Shown one piece after another: positions 56,537 through 57,766 of a stretch of 57,766 nt of DNA. The translations under genes were made by a program, and so were the position numbers. Each line of letters starts with the position of its first letter. Positions within the stretch are counted from its first letter, which is position 1. This DNA is from Solirubrobacterales bacterium (GTDB lineage: Bacteria > Actinomycetota > Thermoleophilia > Solirubrobacterales > 70-9). The notes below the pieces were generated by a model that was given only the letters and a program-made list of their open reading frames with translations, did no database searches and was not told where the DNA came from. Location of the stretch: assembly GCA_035573435.1 (NCBI GenBank), contig DATMZR010000029.1, forward strand, positions 1 to 57,766, written 5' to 3'.

Positions 56537-57766
56537 CGCCCCGGGGTCGAACGCGAGAACTCCTCCTCGCGCAGCTCGATCCGGCGGATCTTCCCCGTCA
56601 GCGTCTTCGGCAGTTCGTCGACGAAGCTGACCTTGCGGGGATAGGCGTACGCGGACAGGTGCTCGCGGACGAAGCTCTGTATGTCGCCTGCCAGCTCATC
56701 GGAAGGCTCGTGGCCTTCTGCGAGGACCAAGAACGCCTTCACGACATGGCCTCGCTTCTCGTCGGGTGACGCCACCGCCGCCGCCTCGAGCACCGCCGGG
56801 TGTTCGATGCAGGCCGACTCGACCTCGAAGGGCCCGATCCGGTAGCCGGCAGAGATGATCACGTCGTCTGCTCGGCCCGCGTACCAGAAGTAGCCGTCCT
56901 GGTCCCGTTGTGCGGCGTCCTTGGTGTGGAACCACTCGCCCCCGAAGGTCTCCTCGGAGTCCTCAGGGTTGTTCCAGTAGCCGAGCGGGTAGTGCGGGTT
57001 GGATCGGGCGCGCAGGCAGATCTCGCCGCGCTCCCCCTCTGCGACGGGGTCTTCGTCCTCATCGAGGATCTGCACGTCCCAGCCCGGCATGGACTTGCCC
57101 ATCGATCCCTCGCGCACCTCCATGAAGGGGTAGTTGGCGCAAAGCGGGTACGACTCGGTGAGCCCGTAGTAGTCGAGCACCGTGAGGCCGTACTGCTCCC
57201 GGAACCAGCGGATCGCCTCGGGGTTCAGTGGTTCGCCCGCCGAGCAGACGATCCGAAACTTCTGCGGATAGCGCTCGCCGGCGTCCCCGACGGCCATCAT
57301 TGCCCTCATCGCGGTGGGCGTCGTGAAGACGTTGGTAACTCCGTGCTTGGACAGCACCTCGAGCTGCTTCGCGGGGTCAAAGCCGCCCTCGCGCTGGTAG
57401 ACGAATTGGGTTGCACCAAGGCGCCACGGACCCAGAAGCGGAGCGATCCCCGCGGCCCAAGCCCACTCCCCCATCCCGTGGAAGAGCTCGCCGTCGCGGA
57501 CGTCGTGGCAGTAGACGAACTCCTCGTGGGCCAGGATGTAGCGGTGGGCGTGGAGGATTCCCTTCGCCAGCCCGGTCGTCCCTGAGGAGTAGTACAGCTG
57601 CGCCGGGTCGTCGGCCGAGGTGTCGACCGCGTCGAACGCCGGATCGCCGCTCGCGAGCAGCTCGTCGTCGAGGATCAGGATCTGGTCGTGCTGCACGCGC
57701 GACGCGTTCGCCGCGTTGGTGACGACGACCGTCGGGTCCGAGTCGTTGACGCGATGGCGGATGCCA
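56533..57766 (-). CDS. AMP-forming acyl-CoA synthetase, cut by the window edge (N-terminus missing)
   Basis: About 410 residues are visible, and the frame stays open to the end of the window. Motifs are the P-loop LYYSSGTTGLAKGILHAHRY, DYYGLTES (A5), GKSMPGWDVQILDEDED, FHTKDAAQRDQDGYFWYAGR (A7/A8) and ADDVIISAGYRIGPFEVESA. The end is [19 protein letters not shown] with the A10 lysine. The family activates fatty or acetyl groups with ATP and CoA; the pattern is near the medium-chain (ACSM-like) or acetyl-CoA-synthetase group. A remnant of a different paralog is at 1948-2055. Confidence 0.92.
   Translation of the reverse strand, partial: GIRHRVNDSDPTVVVTNAANASRVQHDQILILDDELLASGDPAFDAVDTSADDPAQLYYSSGTTGLAKGILHAHRYILAHEEFVYCHDVRDGELFHGMGEWAWAAGIAPLLGPWRLGATQFVYQREGGFDPAKQLEVLSKHGVTNVFTTPTAMRAMMAVGDAGERYPQKFRIVCSAGEPLNPEAIRWFREQYGLTVLDYYGLTESYPLCANYPFMEVREGSMGKSMPGWDVQILDEDEDPVAEGERGEICLRARSNPHYPLGYWNNPEDSEETFGGEWFHTKDAAQRDQDGYFWYAGRADDVIISAGYRIGPFEVESACIEHPAVLEAAAVASPDEKRGHVVKAFLVLAEGHEPSDELAGDIQSFVREHLSAYAYPRKVSFVDELPKTLTGKIRRIELREEEFSRSTPGR

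Overview
The window looks like chromosomal DNA of a high-GC soil actinobacterium, most probably of the Thermoleophilia/Solirubrobacterales type. The reasons are the very high GC, the many SnoaL/NTF2-like paralogs that begin MSQENVEIVRR, the RCC1-like and beta-propeller secreted proteins, and the DUF6328 and TMEM175-like membrane proteins. This placement is inferred from family content; no rRNA or marker gene is present.

Layout. (1) 1-2500: a STAS protein (5' edge uncertain), a winged-helix regulator, a secreted protein with a strong hairpin terminator, then a scrapyard of fused gene fragments (an acyl-CoA synthetase tail joined to a membrane-protein piece, and a tRNA-like remnant). (2) 2504-11607: an island bounded and subdivided by three directly repeated copies of the 3' part of a tRNA-Ser(CGA) gene. 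The third copy is the intact tRNA at 11518-11607. Segment one (2504-5890) holds a broken beta-propeller gene, a FemAB/CelD-like acyltransferase, a tRNA with anticodon CCA and an FAD monooxygenase. Segment two (5890-11503) is a one-strand array of eight recognisable SnoaL-like genes (two of them frameshifted), a longer relative, and two unrelated genes. It carries near-identical junction sequences: each gene tail (...LEAAGLSE/RE stop) carries the GGAG that can serve as Shine-Dalgarno site for the next MSQENVE start. The unrelated genes (a metallophosphoesterase and a monooxygenase-like protein) sit between detached copies of these conserved ends, as if the middle of a cassette had been replaced. 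(3) 11.6-28 kb: mostly housekeeping and envelope genes. These include tRNA-Ser(GGA), a second acyltransferase, a flippase, pncB, tadA, a universal stress protein, a phosphotriesterase-like hydrolase, a cyclophilin, a GT2/methyltransferase/membrane-protein operon, and a Tat-exported amine oxidase. (4) 28-41 kb: a CAP-domain protein behind a probable c-di-AMP (ydaO-type) riboswitch, secreted proteins, three P450s (one translationally coupled to a carotenoid oxygenase), a BrkB-like protein, small membrane proteins, an ICMT-like methyltransferase and an RTX-like secreted protein. (5) 41-53 kb: an MreB, a subtilase, a 20-repeat RCC1-like surface protein, two tandem glycosidase-like proteins, a sulfatase and a third glycosidase-like protein, which together form a secretome cluster. 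(6) 53-57.8 kb: a VTT/DedA protein, a glyoxalase, a SprT-like protease, a beta-carbonic anhydrase, an aldo/keto reductase and an acyl-CoA synthetase cut by the window edge.

The most unusual part is the tRNA-Ser-bounded island with its cassette-like SnoaL array. The repeats, the tail/leader remnants and their order can be read directly from the sequence. The mechanism (site-specific integration at the tRNA, and homologous shuffling through conserved gene ends) is inference, because no integrase or transposase is visible in the window.
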